From positions 17,820-51,585 of the forward strand of contig NW_019773572.1 in NCBI RefSeq assembly GCF_001039355.2: a stretch of DNA of 33,766 nucleotides, given 5' to 3'. The first letter of the stretch is position 1. Each line of letters begins with the position of its first letter. Source of the DNA: Lingula anatina. Its lineage: Eukaryota > Brachiopoda > Lingulata > Lingulida > Lingulidae. A program made the position numbers and the translations under genes. Under the pieces are notes generated by a model. That model saw only the letters and a list, made by a program, of their open reading frames with translations. It had not been told where the DNA came from and did no database searches. Shown here one piece after another: positions 20,132 to 30,472 of the stretch.

Positions 20132-21194
20132 AGTTTCCTGTACCAGTACACTCCTGATAAAAAAAATTAAAAATGCATATAAAGTCAATTTTTGCCACAA
20201 AAGCCAACCAAATGCCAGCATGTAGTTTCAAGTAGTATAACTCAGAGAATTACCAAAAGTTGGTACCTGAAGTTTTTACCTGAAAATGATGTTTGAACGG
20301 ATTTTTCTGCTAGCATTCTAAGCTGTATGTCAATGGGGCAGAAAAGTAGGTCACAAATGTAGGTCAAATTTTTGGCCAAAAATTTAAAGAAAGGAGCAGT
20401 CTTAAGTTCTTTTGGGGCTGATCAATCGATGTATTCAGTTTATCCCTTTGCATGTGGAATTTATTTAAGTCGTATGAGAAATTAGTAGAAGTGGTTTATA
20501 TGTGTTAATGGGAATCCACACTCCACCAATGCTCGGTTCGTATGCACACTTTTGGCAGACTCCAAAGTTTCTTGCACACTTTCTGCACACTTCTATTGAA
20601 AAATCAAGTGTTTTACACACTTGATGCATACTCAAAGCAAAAAATAAGTTTTCTTCACACTTGTGGCACACTCTTGATCAAATTTTATGTTTACTGCACT
20701 TTCTGCATGCTTCTATTGAAAAACCAAGTCTCTTGCGTGCTTTCTGCACACTGTCTGTTCTTGTGTGCAGTAGGTGTGCAGCAAGAAAAAATTTTACTGC
20801 ACGCCAGGTAATCTACAAAAATTTCCAAGATTAAAGAAAGGGTTGATTTACAAAAACTTATTGTGAAACAAATTTTCTTTTGCATAGTACAAAACCAATG
20901 TCTACATGTTGGAATTACATGTAGTTGTTCAGGAATGAACTATTTCCAATTTACATTAAACTGAACTCAAGCAATCTAAGAAACAGATGACATCCAATTA
21001 TTATCAAACATATTTGAAAACCTATTGATGCACCTGCTCGTGTGAAGCAAGATCAAGGGAAATGTTTCAGTCCTTTGGTTTGGTACAGGTGGTTTGTTGT
21101 ATTCAAGCTGTGTTTATGCATGCTGTCCTTGGTACAGAGTGATCAGTCTCAAAAGATTTCCACACAGCAATGGTTATATAGTTTGTATCCAACA
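20132..21194 (+). repeat. Direct repeat block D1 (~1 kb)
   Basis: Nearly identical, in the same orientation, to 29405-30472 (D2). It starts AGTTTCCTGTAC and homology stops at TATCCAACA, directly before the ambiguous base at 21195. It contains a degenerate tandem array rich in GCACACTT (20540-20790). Confidence 0.92.
20540..20790. repeat. GCACACTT subrepeats within D1
   Basis: Imperfect ~60-bp units: CTTTCTGCACACTTCTATTG near 20578 recurs as CTTTCTGCATGCTTCTATTG near 20699, with related CACACTTGTGGCACACTC between. Such subterminal clusters of a short motif are the usual transposase-binding layout in some DNA transposons; here that is inference. The cysteine-rich ORFs across it are repeat artefacts. 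Confidence 0.65.
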
Positions 21195-21195
21195 N

Positions 21196-22103
21196 TTTTA
21201 TGAAAAGTAGTAAAATTGTTAAAAAGAGGCAGCCAAGCTGTAAAATGTACAGAAAAAAAAGAAGAAAATAACAAGACAGAACTGTACTGAAATGGGTTTA
21301 TTTCCATTCCATAGTAATTTATAAAATATAAAATATTTTGGATATCTTGTTTATTTTGTTTATGAATAAATTGTTGTACAATTTACAACACATTATATAA
21401 AATTCCAATTTCAAAATGTTATTTCAGCATCAGCAACTTACTTTTTTTGGTAAATAATATTTAATACTAATTTAACAGAAAATACCATTCAATTTCATAG
21501 GAAAACTACTAAGGAAACTAGAGTCCTTATTGTTTGTAAACAGCATGTGCTTCACTTTTATTTTTTTATTTTTCCAAAAAGCAAGTATAATTTAATTCAA
21601 TTTATTACATACATGAGTATAGACATGACTGTATACACTGGCAAGAAGTGAGGGTGATAGCAACATTCAGAAGAAATATTCCAATACAGTATACAACCAT
21701 GATATATAAGACATTACATACAAATATCCAAACATACATAAGATAAATAATATGAAGAACATAACAAAAGACGTTGCAGACAAGAAATCACATATGAACT
21801 AATCCAATACAGAATACATATTTATAAAAACATTACATACAATGTAATATGCAGGTAGACTGCATATAATATTTATATAACAGGTACTGCAGGAGTCACC
21901 AAGATTAGACTATCGCATACATGTTTGCTCTCTCTGCAATAGTGCTTGAGCCGAAAATTCAATTGATATCAGCTGTCACATTTGAGAGTGCAAAGAAAAG
22001 CATCAATTAGGTAACAATCTTGAAAGCCTAACCTCATTATATACAGATAAACATGCAAAACATAAAACAAATTCTTGCAAAACTTACTTATTTCATTTAT
22101 CAA
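21196..22103. other. AT-rich stretch downstream of the transposase fragment; tandem ~123-bp duplication
   Basis: No gene seen. CCAATACAGTATACA near 21680 and CCAATACAGAATACA near 21803, each followed by ACATTACATACAA, mark a diverged tandem duplication. On the minus strand this would be the 3' untranslated region of the transposase ORF. Confidence 0.45.
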
Positions 22104-22716
22104 TTAGTTGTCATACAATCTACATGGCAACTCACAAAAATATACTTTGCCTCTAATTTGCAATTTTATACACTTCTTTGTTATCTCACTTGGAAAAATG
22201 GCAACAATTTGGTTACATTCATACACCTCACAGAGAAAGTTTGATTCAGCTCCAAGATCTACATCTTTGTACATACAGCTGTTAAATCGCTTCCATATTT
22301 TGAGCAGAATGATGTTATAAGTGTCACACAGGCAATACTGAATTGCTTCAACTGTGCAAAGACAACGTGGCTTTACAGCATAAAGACCCAAAATTCTCCC
22401 ATATGATCCATTTTCCAATTTGACATAGGAGTCATTGTGCTTCAAAGCACGGGTGTAATATTGGCTAGAAAATAACACATTGTTGTGGGTGAATTTATGA
22501 TAGATGATGGCATTACGGTTTAAAATATCAAACTCTAACAGATTAATGAGAGAAATTATCTCTGGCACAGTCAAAGTCATTGGTTTACCCTTACCCAAGC
22601 AGAAAAGACCATTGTCCAAAACCTTTCTTCTACTTGACAAAGAGATACCATTTGTCAATTGGTGAAAAACGGCAAGAGCATCTACGTTTGCAGTACTAAG
22701 ACTATTTCTAGCCAGG
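22104..22716 (-). pseudogene. C-terminal fragment of a DNA-transposon transposase (EnSpm/CACTA- or KDZ-like)
   Basis: A 184-codon frame from the first ATG (22658); the same frame stays open upstream to ~22716 (…A-N-V-D-A-L-A-V-F-H-Q-L-T-N-G), where the CCTATAGG array begins, so the N-terminal part is cut off. The order of motifs (helical segment, F-x-x-N-N-V-L-F-S-S-Q-Y-Y-T-R-A, then Y-V-K-L-E-N-G-S-Y-G-R-I, a Cys-containing middle, and a terminal I-V-A-I-F-P-S-E-I-T-K-K-C-I-K-L) is, as I remember the families, the C-terminal beta-rich region of long transposase ORFs in invertebrate EnSpm/KDZ-type elements. The catalytic core is absent. It points away from the BEN gene. A domain search would settle the superfamily. 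Confidence 0.55.
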
Positions 22717-22790
22717 ATCCTATAGGAAATCCTATAGGAAATGTGCCCTATAGGATCCTATAAGATTTCCTATAGGATCCTATAGGAAAT
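22716..22790. repeat. CCTATAGGATCC palindrome array, left
   Basis: At least four overlapping CCTATAGG half-sites. The last forms a perfect 26-bp palindrome at 22765-22790 around a central GGATCC (core CCTATAGGATCCTATAGG). It abuts the inner end of the right inverted-repeat arm. A related array is at 29359-29403. Confidence 0.85.
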
Positions 22791-22801
22791 TTTCGTAAGG
22801 G

Positions 22802-25800
22802 TGTGTACACTGAGTGCACAGCAAACTTTAAATTTCATTGGAAGTATGCTATTTTAGTGTGTAAAAACTTATCATTTAAAAAGTTCTGAAAAATATGTAC
22901 CGAAACAAGATGTACATGTATTGCCATTGACAATTACAGAAAATACCGTGTACTTTGATCAATACACATTTTACTTTTAAAACCATCAATTAGAAAGATC
23001 GAAGTTTTAATAGAAATTTATTGTCATGTATGAAAGTGGCAAGTACACTAAGATAAATTATACATTATTGTGAACTATATTTATGTCGCAAGCCAGATGG
23101 AAATCCAGCCAGATTTTAAATCAGCCTAAGCCAAATTAAAATATTTTTCTAACAAACTATGGTGTTTCCTTCACTCAAAGTATGAGAATAAGTTGAGGGC
23201 AATATTTATAACTCATTAACTAAATCATAACTTATGCAATACCATACCCATCACTAAAATTTATAATTACTTTCAGGATGTATCAAAAACAGTCGTGAAA
23301 TCTAGGATTATGGTAAATTAAACGTGGCTCCTACTGATATATTCTTGACTTTGCTAATTAATTATCACCAAAAGATAAGAACACAGTTTATAATGTATTT
23401 GTACTATTTTAATGATGATATTTACTTCATCTCTTCAATTATATTGAAAGGTCAACCTTAATCTAGTCAGATTTTTATCTTGCTTAGTAAGATTTTAGTT
23501 AGCCTAGGCTGATTTAAAATATGCCTCAGCATAATTGAAATTTCAATCCTGCCTAATGTAATGTAAAAGTAAGTGAACTTTAAGGGTATAGTACTGTCCT
23601 CATAAAGGGTGGGAAACAAAGACAAATTAATATTTTTAAAGATACTAAACTGTTTAGTTCTTTGAAAATGCAGTGTGTGTACATTTTATAAAAAAAGGGT
23701 GGAAAACAAAGACAAATTAATATTTTTTAAGGTACTAAACTGTTCAGTTCTTGGAAAATGCAGTATGTGTACATTTTATAAAAAAGGTTTGGGAAACAGA
23801 TAAATTAATATTTTTAAAGGTACTAAACTGTTCAGTTCTCAGAAAATGCGGTATGTGTACATTTTATAAAAAGCAAAACTATGTAAAACTATGCTTCAGC
23901 ATTCATTACCCCCTAGTACATCACTGAACCATTGTTAAGGGTGTCAAACAGAATGATATTTTAAGCCTTCTTGCATTAACCTTACTCTTGACGGTGTACT
24001 GAAAGTAAAGGACAACTCAATAAGTGTCCCTCCTTCAGTTAATAATCCTTTCTTTCATCGGTACCAAAAAAGGGACTTATTCTCATAGTGATTTTTAGTA
24101 AGGCCTATGTCTCTAGTGTCCAAATATGTGTGATAGCCTTCTCATACTGGTAGCTTTTTGTGTGCTATCATACCTTATATAACCCCACCCCTGCAACAGC
24201 AAGGACTTTTTCAGATAGGGGTAGGGGAGAGAAAAAGCTTACTATATCTATATGGTAACAGGTATATCAATAAATTGTATATCCTTATGGAAGCAAGGGA
24301 TGGGACAATTTCTTTCAAAAGCCATGAGTGCAACAGACATTGAATGACAGTAATTTTCTTAAATATGCGCATCTATATACATGTAGACGAATTTAGTATT
24401 AGAAATTGCTTTCAATTCAAAGCAAATATAACCTGAAATTATGAATCTCTAATTTGAAAAGGGAGTTAGAGATTTATGGTTAAAACAGAAATCACATAAA
24501 AGCACTTTCCAGGATCGCGTTAGCAGCGGCTTTTAACAAAACTGGCATAGTAAACTTCGAGTAAGCGTTTGAGCTACGAACCTTTAATTAATTAATAAAA
24601 TGTATTTAAAAAGAAAAATATCTGGATGATGTAATGGCTGATGGAAACAGAAAAATCCTAAGTCGTTTTCGCGTTAACTTTTCATTGATACAGGTTGATA
24701 CACAAACATTTAGGCCTATCCTCACTGGTGTCACAATGAAATTGAGAGAAATAAGCACGTCTTTGCTGCGCCGTTTATATCCTAGGGCCGAGACACCAGT
24801 CAATTAATGCACAGCTTCATGTGCGAATTTTTTGCCCCCCTCGTTATTTTTATTTATTATTTTTTCTGCCTCCTAGGCACTGTTGATTTCGCTTTTATAA
24901 TCGTTTGGTCAAGATGAGAGTGGTCAAGTTGGTCAAGTTTTTATGATGTCTATAGTTTTAGGCATTGCAGTTATACTAGTTTTAAAACGATGTAAAGGGA
25001 CTCAGTAAACTGATAGTTAAGTGATTTCTTTTTTATTTTTTCTTATGAAGCACATTTGGGTCCTTATGTACCGCTGCATAATAAAAATTTTAGATATACA
25101 TGTACAAACCTTAGTCGCCACAGCTCTATACAATATAGGACATCATGTTTTAATTGGGGTGTGTTGATTTTAATAACCTGATTCATTTGAAATGAAAGTC
25201 TATGGACAAAACAAAATGGCTTGTTTGTACAATAACCTGATGGTAACATTTTAGATTGGGGGAAAAACGCATTGTGTCTTCTCTAACACAATCCCGAGAC
25301 CGTGATATTATTACGTAAACCAGGTGAGCATTTTGGTGAGAGGTATTCGGATAGGACCAAGGTCAGGAGGAAGAGGAAGAAGTTTCATATGCCACATTGC
25401 CACAGTTTCCACACGTAGACTGAAATTTTGGCACTGAGAACTGCTGTAGTTTGTTGTAAGTACTGTATAGATTATATAAGACAACACTGATCGGTTTGTG
25501 TTGACGATATTTTATTTAATAAGTATGCATTTCCCACTTCAGACGTAATGGCACTTGGGTACATGTATATTTTATTGACATGAATGCCAAATGTGCTTGA
25601 AAAGTCAAATAACTTTTTATTTTGCTTTTTCCAGAAGTAAAGTATTTGCTTATAAAGAAGTGAGAAGATTATTCCAGTCGTCAAAAGTTCTGAACGCATT
25701 ATCCCGTCTTAAAAAAACCAAGACGACCAAGCAGGTAACTACCGGTACATTCTCAGCTTCCAATGGGTGCATTTTCTTCTATCGTCAGCGGCTTGTACAC

Positions 25801-25978
25801 ATTTATCGTGTTTATTAAAGTTAACTGCCAACAAACCAGTGTTTTTTCTAGAGAACTAGCCGCGACCAGAAAGGCAAACGTATATTTGCTAGGCGCTGTC
25901 GACCTCCCTTGACTTCAATTTTCATGATTCCATTTACATTCTGTCCTTGATATTACAATCTGAAAAAGAAATACTGGC
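22802..25978 (+). repeat. Right arm of large inverted repeat (~3.2 kb)
   Basis: Inverted partner of 16928-20118. It leads into the BEN gene: exon A (25635-25734) lies inside it, and homology ends in the A-B intron, four bases before the ambiguous base at 25982. Upstream of exon A the arm is AT-rich, and I found no convincing earlier exon. Confidence 0.93.
23608..23875. repeat. Three ~89-bp tandem units in the right arm
   Basis: Inverted counterpart of 19079-19345, with TACTAAACTGTT(T/C)AGTTC recurring three times. Confidence 0.85.
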
Positions 25979-28900
25979 ATANAAAAAGGGACTAATAATG
26001 ATGCACCAGTCGCATCCAAAATTTCCATTAAACTGTTTACAGTTTCTTATCATAGCCCGAGCAGGACTATCGGCACAACATATTAGCGTGAAAACTTTAC
26101 GCTGGACACCTTCAAATTCGAATCCAAGAGCCATAGAACAGTAAAGAAAAATGCCAAGTACATTAGTGTTCAATCAGATGAGGAAGAAGACACCATGGCA
26201 AGAAAGGTAAAACATTTTGCATTTACTGTTATAATTGAGGTATTAGATAACTATTTGTTTAATGTTTAAATTTGCCATTTTATTCAAAATATGATTTTTT
26301 TTTCAATGGAGCTTTAGAATCTGTAATTTTTAATGAATGATGTACATGGTGACAGACTACATTTTAATATTCCGATATAGGCTCAATGTTGACATATTAC
26401 TATTAGATGCATTTGTCATTTCTGATGTCCACAATATTTTTAAGACTTCATGTTACATACTTAATGCATGTAGATGGCACATGGCAGATCCTGATCCAGC
26501 CCAGTTACACATATATGTATGTGAATGTCTTTTAATAAACATTTCTACACATTTTAGCAGCCTCCGCCAAAGAAAAGGCGCATTTTGGACTCTTCTTTGG
26601 CAGTAATAAAGGAAAAGTTGAAGGGAAAATTGGCAGATAAATTTGAGGTATGAAGTGCACCTATAAAAACGAACATGAAATGGGTGTTACTGTTTTTTTT
26701 TATAAATTTCCAAATGAGCTCACAGCGTTTATGGTTTGGTTTGAAATTGTTCTTAATATAAGTTATTTTAAAAACACAATTTTTTGCCAACCTTTACAAA
26801 ATATTTATGATGTGTATGTTGAGGGGAATTTGACAGTTTTGTTCTAGCAGAAGTTTTCAATTCCAATGCAATATTTGAAATTGAGTATTTAGGTCAACCA
26901 AGTGCTATTTACAATTTACACGAGGTGCACACATTTTTTATGTGCTGGCCTTTCTGACCTGAACATTACTAGAAATGTGTTACCATGGTAAAATTTATGA
27001 TTTTGCATTATCAAATTTTTGCTTAGGTCGAAGTTGGGGGAGATGATGACATGTGCAAGGAGGAGGAAAACACGTACCAGGTATGTATGCATTGCTATAT
27101 GTGAAGCAAGTGGTTATTAACAGTATGGCTGCACTGTATTGATATCACACAGACTGTGTCTTAATGCTATTAAAATGGATCTTTAAAATTACATTTTGGT
27201 TTAATTCTTATCCTCTGTAATTGTTACATGTGATCTTTTTATTGGTTTCCACTTCCTTTTCTTTTAGTTAAAGGTAATCAGTGTTATTGTTATTTTATAT
27301 TTATAAGGTTGAACTGAAAAAACTGAGAGAAAGGAACCTCAAACTAGAAGAAGAGGTTTCAACTCTACGGAGTGTAATAGCTAACATGAGAGGTGACTTT
27401 TTTCCTGATCTGTGTGTACTTTTAACATATGAATTGTGACACCTTTTGTTTTGAAATAGCACTTATGATGAAATCTTGAATCTACATTTAAAGCCATGGC
27501 AAGTTGCTTAAGAATATTTCTGGCTATCCAGTTTTGAAAAGACATTGTACCAAAGTGCTTTTTATCAATGAATCTATTTCTTCCTTTTATGATATCAAAA
27601 ATTAAAATCATTTGTTTAGAAATGTGCTTTTTAATTACACAATTAATAGAATACTGCTTATGTGGATTATTTGAAATATATTTATTCTTAACTTGTTATT
27701 AGCTTATTATTTAAATGACTCTGTGAAATGTCTACATAAAGATTGATTTTACTTATCAGGATTGGTATCAGTAGAAAAGCTCGTGAAAGATCTATCCACA
27801 ACTGTGAGCAGGGTGCAGGCGTTCAGAAGGTCAGACTCACCCACTCCATCAACGTCTGGCCAATCCCATTTCTCCACACTACTTGGTCAAAAATCAAGAG
27901 TGAGAAAGGAATCCTCCAGCTCGGGATCCTCTGATAATGAGGATGAACACATGGTAAATTTTGATTTCATCTATATAAATAAATTTGTAGTGTACATATT
28001 ACAGAAAATTATTTCAATGAAAAGGCTGATAAGTCATGGCTTAGGTATGGTGAACAGTAGATAAAAAGAAAATCCGAATCCTGTAATGCTTTCTCTGCCT
28101 CTTTACATTGGAGCTGAAATTTAAGAACTGTGCCCCTGCAAGGAAAATGCTGGTTGAGGCACATTCTTCTTTTCATTTACTGTTGAAAATATTTGAGCCA
28201 TGGCTTAGCTGAGCTGCTGGCTATCTTGATGAGAACGTGGTCTAGGATTTGGCAAATTGCATTACCTTATTTTTGAAACAATTCATAAGTGGAATGGACC
28301 TTTCTTACCTTTTTACTTCACAGACATAAATTCACATAAACTGTTCAACTTGATTAGTAAATTAGTAAAAATGCTTCCTGTATTTTATGGGGAATCAGTC
28401 TGTACATGTAACAGCTTTGCTGCCTTGTTTGTATTTAGAATTATTTTTGATAGAATTTTTTACATGTTAATTTGGTAGTTGAATATGTATCTATATTGTT
28501 TATGTCTGTTAATCCAGCTTACTAATCCATAAAGGTGTAAGTGATATATATTTTCTGTTGTCTTTTAAAGATCAGAAGAGAGGCGAAGCAAGTGTTAGAT
28601 TTAAATAGGGATCCTAGGAAATTTGTTTATGTTTTAATGGACATGATTTGGACTAGAGAAGTCCTAGCAACCCATTCTCTGACTGGGAGGAGTTCCAATG
28701 CGCACAAAGAAAAAATGGTTAAGCCACAGCTTGACCAGACGAAGGTGGTGGCACTGTGTGGTAAGCATGATTATAAGTTGTGGGTGATTTCTACAAAAGC
28801 TGACAAAACTTATTGTTTCAGAAATCAGAATGTTTCGATAATAATTTAGATTGTGCAATAATAATGGGTTCCATTTGCATAAAATTCTAGCAGCCAGTAT

Positions 28901-29171
28901 CACTTTTAAACATTACTTTAATCCCTCGTCTTTGATAAAATGCTGTTAACTGATAAAGACAATGAATTTGCTCGAAATAGAATTGGTGCAATTATCATTT
29001 ATCTGATTTGAAAAATTTTCCTCCTTATTTTGCATTTTTGTAGACAGCAAACTGAACTTCACAATTTTTTTTTTTTCAGAATACGTCTGCAGACGGTTTA
29101 ACATGTCATCTACAGAAGTAAAGAAAGCAATTACTGCGAAACTAAACAATCTACAAAAGACTTATGTTTAA
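25635..29171 (+). CDS. BEN-domain protein, multi-exon, carried in a transposon-like unit
   Basis: Eight exons with consistent phases: 25635-25734, 26087-26206, 26561-26647, 27027-27080, 27308-27392, 27760-27953, 28571-28760, 29080-29171 (stop TAA). Together they give ~305 residues. In order: a basic N-terminal part (exon A); exon B ending in an acidic S-D-E-E-E-D; a nuclear-localisation motif P-P-P-K-K-R-R (exon C); an acidic exon D; a coiled coil V-E-L-K-K-L-R-E-R-N-L-K-L-E-E-E-V (exon E); a Ser-rich linker (exon F); and a BEN domain (exons G-H). Known of the family: BEN domains bind DNA or mediate protein contacts in chromatin regulators and some viruses. The start is unresolved: the open frame in exon A extends back to an ATG at 25591, or the TTTTTCCAG at 25634 is an acceptor and earlier exons are missing. 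Context suggests an accessory nuclear protein of a large DNA transposon. All splice sites are GT-AG and no exon has a stop, so it looks intact. Confidence 0.85.
26087..26206 (+). CDS. BEN gene exon B
   Basis: 40 codons between TATTAG and GTAAAA, phase 0 on both sides: R-E-N-F-T-L-D-T-F-K-F-E-S-K, then R-T-V-K-K-N-A-K-Y-I-S-V and an acidic end. An in-frame TAG directly upstream excludes extension to the left. It lies on the far side of the ambiguous base at 25982 from exon A, but phase and sense agree. Confidence 0.75.
28571..29171 (+). CDS. BEN domain exons G and H
   Basis: Exon G (28571-28760) encodes D-P-R-K-F-V-Y-V-L-M-D-M-I-W-T-R-E-V-L-A, then T-H-S-L-T-G-R-S-S-N-A-H-K and the P-Q-L-D segment. 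Exon H (29080-29171) continues with E-Y-V-C-R-R-F-N-M-S and T-E-V-K-K-A-I-T-A-K-L-N-N before the stop. The helices, the A-T-H-S-L-T-G turn and the closing V-K-K-A-I-x-x-K-L helix are the hallmarks I know for BEN. The phase-1 junction (TGTG|GTAAGC and CAG|AATACG) restores a Glu codon. Confidence 0.85.
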
Positions 29172-29255
29172 AATTCTTGGTACATAACTCAAGAGATGAA
29201 GTACTACCCTAAATCAGAATTATATGTTGAAGATGTACATACTTTGTACTTATTG

Positions 29256-29261
29256 AATAAA
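29256..29261 (+). terminator. Poly(A) signal of the BEN gene
   Basis: AATAAA 85 bases after the TAA stop codon, on the coding strand. Confidence 0.75.
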
Positions 29262-29358
29262 AGATATAAACATGATACTCTCTTTTGTTTTGAAGGACCA
29301 GAGCTACCAATTTTGCCAATTATATAAAGAGCTGTAAAAATATTCTTAGCAGTTAATA

Positions 29359-29403
29359 AGATTTCCTATAAAATTTCCTATAAGATTTCCTATAGGATCC
29401 TAT
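29359..29403. repeat. CCTATAGGATCC palindrome array, right
   Basis: ATTTCCTATA occurs three times, the last as CCTATAGGATCCTATAAG. It matches the left array at 22716-22790 and directly precedes D2. The two arrays bracket the ~6.6-kb unit with the BEN gene. Confidence 0.8.
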
Positions 29404-29404
29404 A

Positions 29405-30472
29405 AGTTTCCTGTACACTCCTGATAAAAAAATTAAAAATGCATATAAAGTCAATTTTTGCCACAAAAGCCAACCAAATGCCAGCATGTAGTTTCAAGTA
29501 GTATAACTCAGAGAATTACCAAAAGTTGGTATATATATTTTTACCTGAAAATGATGTTTGAATGGATTTTTCTGCTAGCATTCTAAGCTGTATGTCAATG
29601 GGGCAGAAAAGTAGGTCACAAATGTAGGTCATATTTTTGGCCCAAAATTTAAAGAAAGGAACAGTCTTAAGCTCTTTTGGGGCTGATCAATTGCAGTATT
29701 CAGTTTATCCCTTTGCATGTGGAATTTATTTAAGTCGTATAAGAAATTAGTAGAAGTGGTTTATATGTGTTAATGGGAATCCACGCTCCACCAGTGCTCG
29801 GTTCGTATGCACACTTTTGGAAGACTCCAAAGTTTCTTGCACACTTTCTGCACACTTCTATTGAAAAATCAAGTGTTTTACACACTTGATGCATACTCAA
29901 AGCAAAAAATAAGTTTTCTTCACACTTGTGGCACACTCTTGATCAAATTTTATGTTTACTGCACTTTCTGCATGCTTCTATTGAAAAACCAAGTCTCTTG
30001 CGTGCTTTCTGCACACTGTCTGTTCTTGTGTGCAGTAGGTGTGCAGCAAGAAAAAATTTTACTGCACGCCAGGTACTCTACAAAAATTTCCAAGATTAAA
30101 GAAAGGGTTGATTTACAAAAACTTATTGTGAAACAAATTTTCTTTTGCATAGTACAAAAACAAACTATGTCTACATGGTGGAATTACATGTAGTTGTTCA
30201 GGAATGAACTATATCTAATTTACATTAAATTGAACACAAGCAATCTAAGAAACAGATGACATCCAAAACTGATATCAAACAAATTTGAAAACCTATTGAT
30301 GCACCTGCTCGTGTGAAGCAAGATCAAGGGAAATGTTTCAGTCCTTTGGTTTGGTACAGGTGGTTTGTTGTATTCAAGCTGTGTTTATGCATGCTGTCCT
30401 TGGTACAGAGTGATCAGTCTCAAAAGATTTCCAAATAAAACAGCAGTGGTCATATAGTAAATATCCAACACC
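29405..30472 (+). repeat. Direct repeat block D2 (~1 kb)
   Basis: Second copy of D1 with few differences, including the GCACACTT array (about 29805-30055). After 30472 the sequence continues without counterpart, because D1 is cut at 21195. Confidence 0.92.

Noticed and set aside
20540-20790. CRISPR-like spaced repeats
   Set aside because: Repeats are degenerate and the context is an animal genome.
20465-20885. Cys-x-Lys-Cys-rich ORFs in D1 and D2, zinc-finger-like at first sight
   Set aside because: They come from the GCACACTT tandem array; spacing is that of the DNA repeat, not of a finger family.
20132-30472. D1 and D2 as LTRs of one retrotransposon
   Set aside because: No primer site or polypurine tract at the inner edges, no TG…CA ends, and the interior holds a spliced BEN gene and a DNA-transposon-type transposase in opposite orientations.
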